From Streptomyces sp. NBC_01498 (lineage in GTDB: Bacteria; Actinomycetota; Actinomycetes; Streptomycetales; Streptomycetaceae): 64,000 nucleotides of DNA. The stretch covers positions 4,531,001-4,595,000 of the forward strand of contig NZ_CP109598.1 in NCBI RefSeq assembly GCF_036327775.1. Reading direction: 5' to 3'. A program made the position numbers and the translations under genes. This document shows positions 63,474 through 64,000 of this stretch, piece after piece; within the stretch, counting starts at the first letter, position 1, and the number at the start of each line of letters is the position of its first letter. A model generated the notes under the pieces. That model was not told the DNA's origin, made no database searches, and saw only the letters and a list, made by a program, of their open reading frames with translations.

Positions 63474-64000
63474 CTAGGCGGGCGGCGCGAACCCCGAACC
63501 GGAGTCCGAACCGCGACCTGGGCCTGGCGCCGGGGCCGGTGAACCGGCCGGCGCGGAAGCAGACTTCGCCGTCCCCGTGGTGCCGGGCCCGATGTCGTCA
63601 GGCCGTGCGACCGGCGGCCCCGACCTCTCTGGCCGGCCCACTCGCGGTGACGGCGCCGACGGCCCACCGACACGGGCCGGAGGAGTGCCTCCGGGGGTCG
63701 GTACGGCGCCGAAGGCCCGCCGGGCGTCCCGCGACTGCCGTTCGCTCACCACAGCCGCCAGAAACGCCATCGGTGGCACGTCCGGAGGCAGCGGCACTCC
63801 CGTACGAGCGGCCAGATCGTCGGCCAGGCGCTGCGCCATCGACGAGCCGACGTTGGCGTCGAGTTGACTCATCCGCGTCAGGTACTGACGTACGGCCAGC
63901 CAGAGTTCGTCGGGCACCGAAGAGAAATCCAGTTGGGAGAAGCGGCCGACGAGCCACGGCGGCGGAGGCGGTACGACCTGCGCCCGATCGGCCGGCACCC
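63474..64000 (-). CDS. C-terminal part of a protein that may run past the window
   Basis: The frame is open to the right edge, so the true start may lie outside; the GTG at 63998 could also be internal. It shows PPPPPWLVGRFSQLDFSSVP, LWLAVRQYLTRMSQLDANVG and ADDLAARTGVPLPPDVPPM, followed by a Pro/Gly/Ala/Ser-rich tail. The helical part resembles the end of some Streptomyces RDD-type membrane proteins, but this is a weak recollection. The gene is convergent with the one at 62853, only six bases away. Confidence 0.6.
   Translation of the reverse strand, partial: VPADRAQVVPPPPPWLVGRFSQLDFSSVPDELWLAVRQYLTRMSQLDANVGSSMAQRLADDLAARTGVPLPPDVPPMAFLAAVVSERQSRDARRAFGAVPTPGGTPPARVGGPSAPSPRVGRPERSGPPVARPDDIGPGTTGTAKSASAPAGSPAPAPGPGRGSDSGSGFAPPA

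Overview
The window is chromosomal DNA from a Streptomyces or very close relative. The base composition is strongly GC-rich with G/C in most third codon positions, many genes start with GTG, and the gene content is diagnostic: whiB, a SigI-type sigma factor with its partner-switching pair, F420 biosynthesis genes, DUF3499 and DUF5719 proteins, and many LytR-CpsA-Psr (LCP) proteins. From memory, not from a search, the order from about 8.9 kb to the right end follows the Streptomyces coelicolor block from sigI through purK/purE, the LCP cluster, fbiA/fbiB, whiB, manB and manA to sahH, read in reverse numbering.

Left accessory zone (1-8.5 kb). It carries an intact SDR plus TetR module with matching operators, decayed IS5-type transposase pieces at both ends, small accessory enzymes (an ABM monooxygenase and a YciI-like protein), and a second TetR gene whose operator now faces only a truncated SDR stub. 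A further copy of TetR-like sequence survives as a scar. Next to this TetR lies a pair of genes of unknown function behind a strong promoter that carries the same operator half-site word. A GNAT acetyltransferase closes the zone.

Core block I (8.9-21.7 kb). It holds sigI, arsI and prsI (partner-switching stress control), a POT peptide transporter, a two-component system, a GtrA protein, purK-purE-dipeptidase as an overlapping operon, UDP-glucose dehydrogenase and an acyl-CoA dehydrogenase.

Variable block (21.8-25.5 kb). It holds a secreted ALF-repeat protein with three nearly identical 153-bp units, then a decayed island with relaxase-like, WbqC and NUDIX remnants around one intact YdcF gene.

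Cell-envelope block (25.5-40.1 kb). Five LCP proteins, a family 2 glycosyltransferase, a TIGR03089 protein, a PGRP-type amidase and a mannose-1-phosphate guanylyltransferase lie together. LCP enzymes attach lipid-linked glycopolymers to peptidoglycan, so the block reads as a wall-polymer assembly region. manB, a SIS/PMI-like isomerase and manA further right complete a GDP-mannose supply route.

Core block II (40.5-64 kb). It holds an AlkA-like glycosylase, FbiB-FbiA for coenzyme F420, a cysteine dioxygenase, WhiB, a 1261-residue membrane glycosyltransferase coupled to a DUF5719 protein, a zincin-like protein, DUF3499, lactate permease, manB, a broken lipoprotein gene, Trm112, the isomerase, manA, a CDF metal transporter, sahH and two proteins of unknown function. 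Short tandem repeats and long perfect hairpins fill many of the intergenic gaps.
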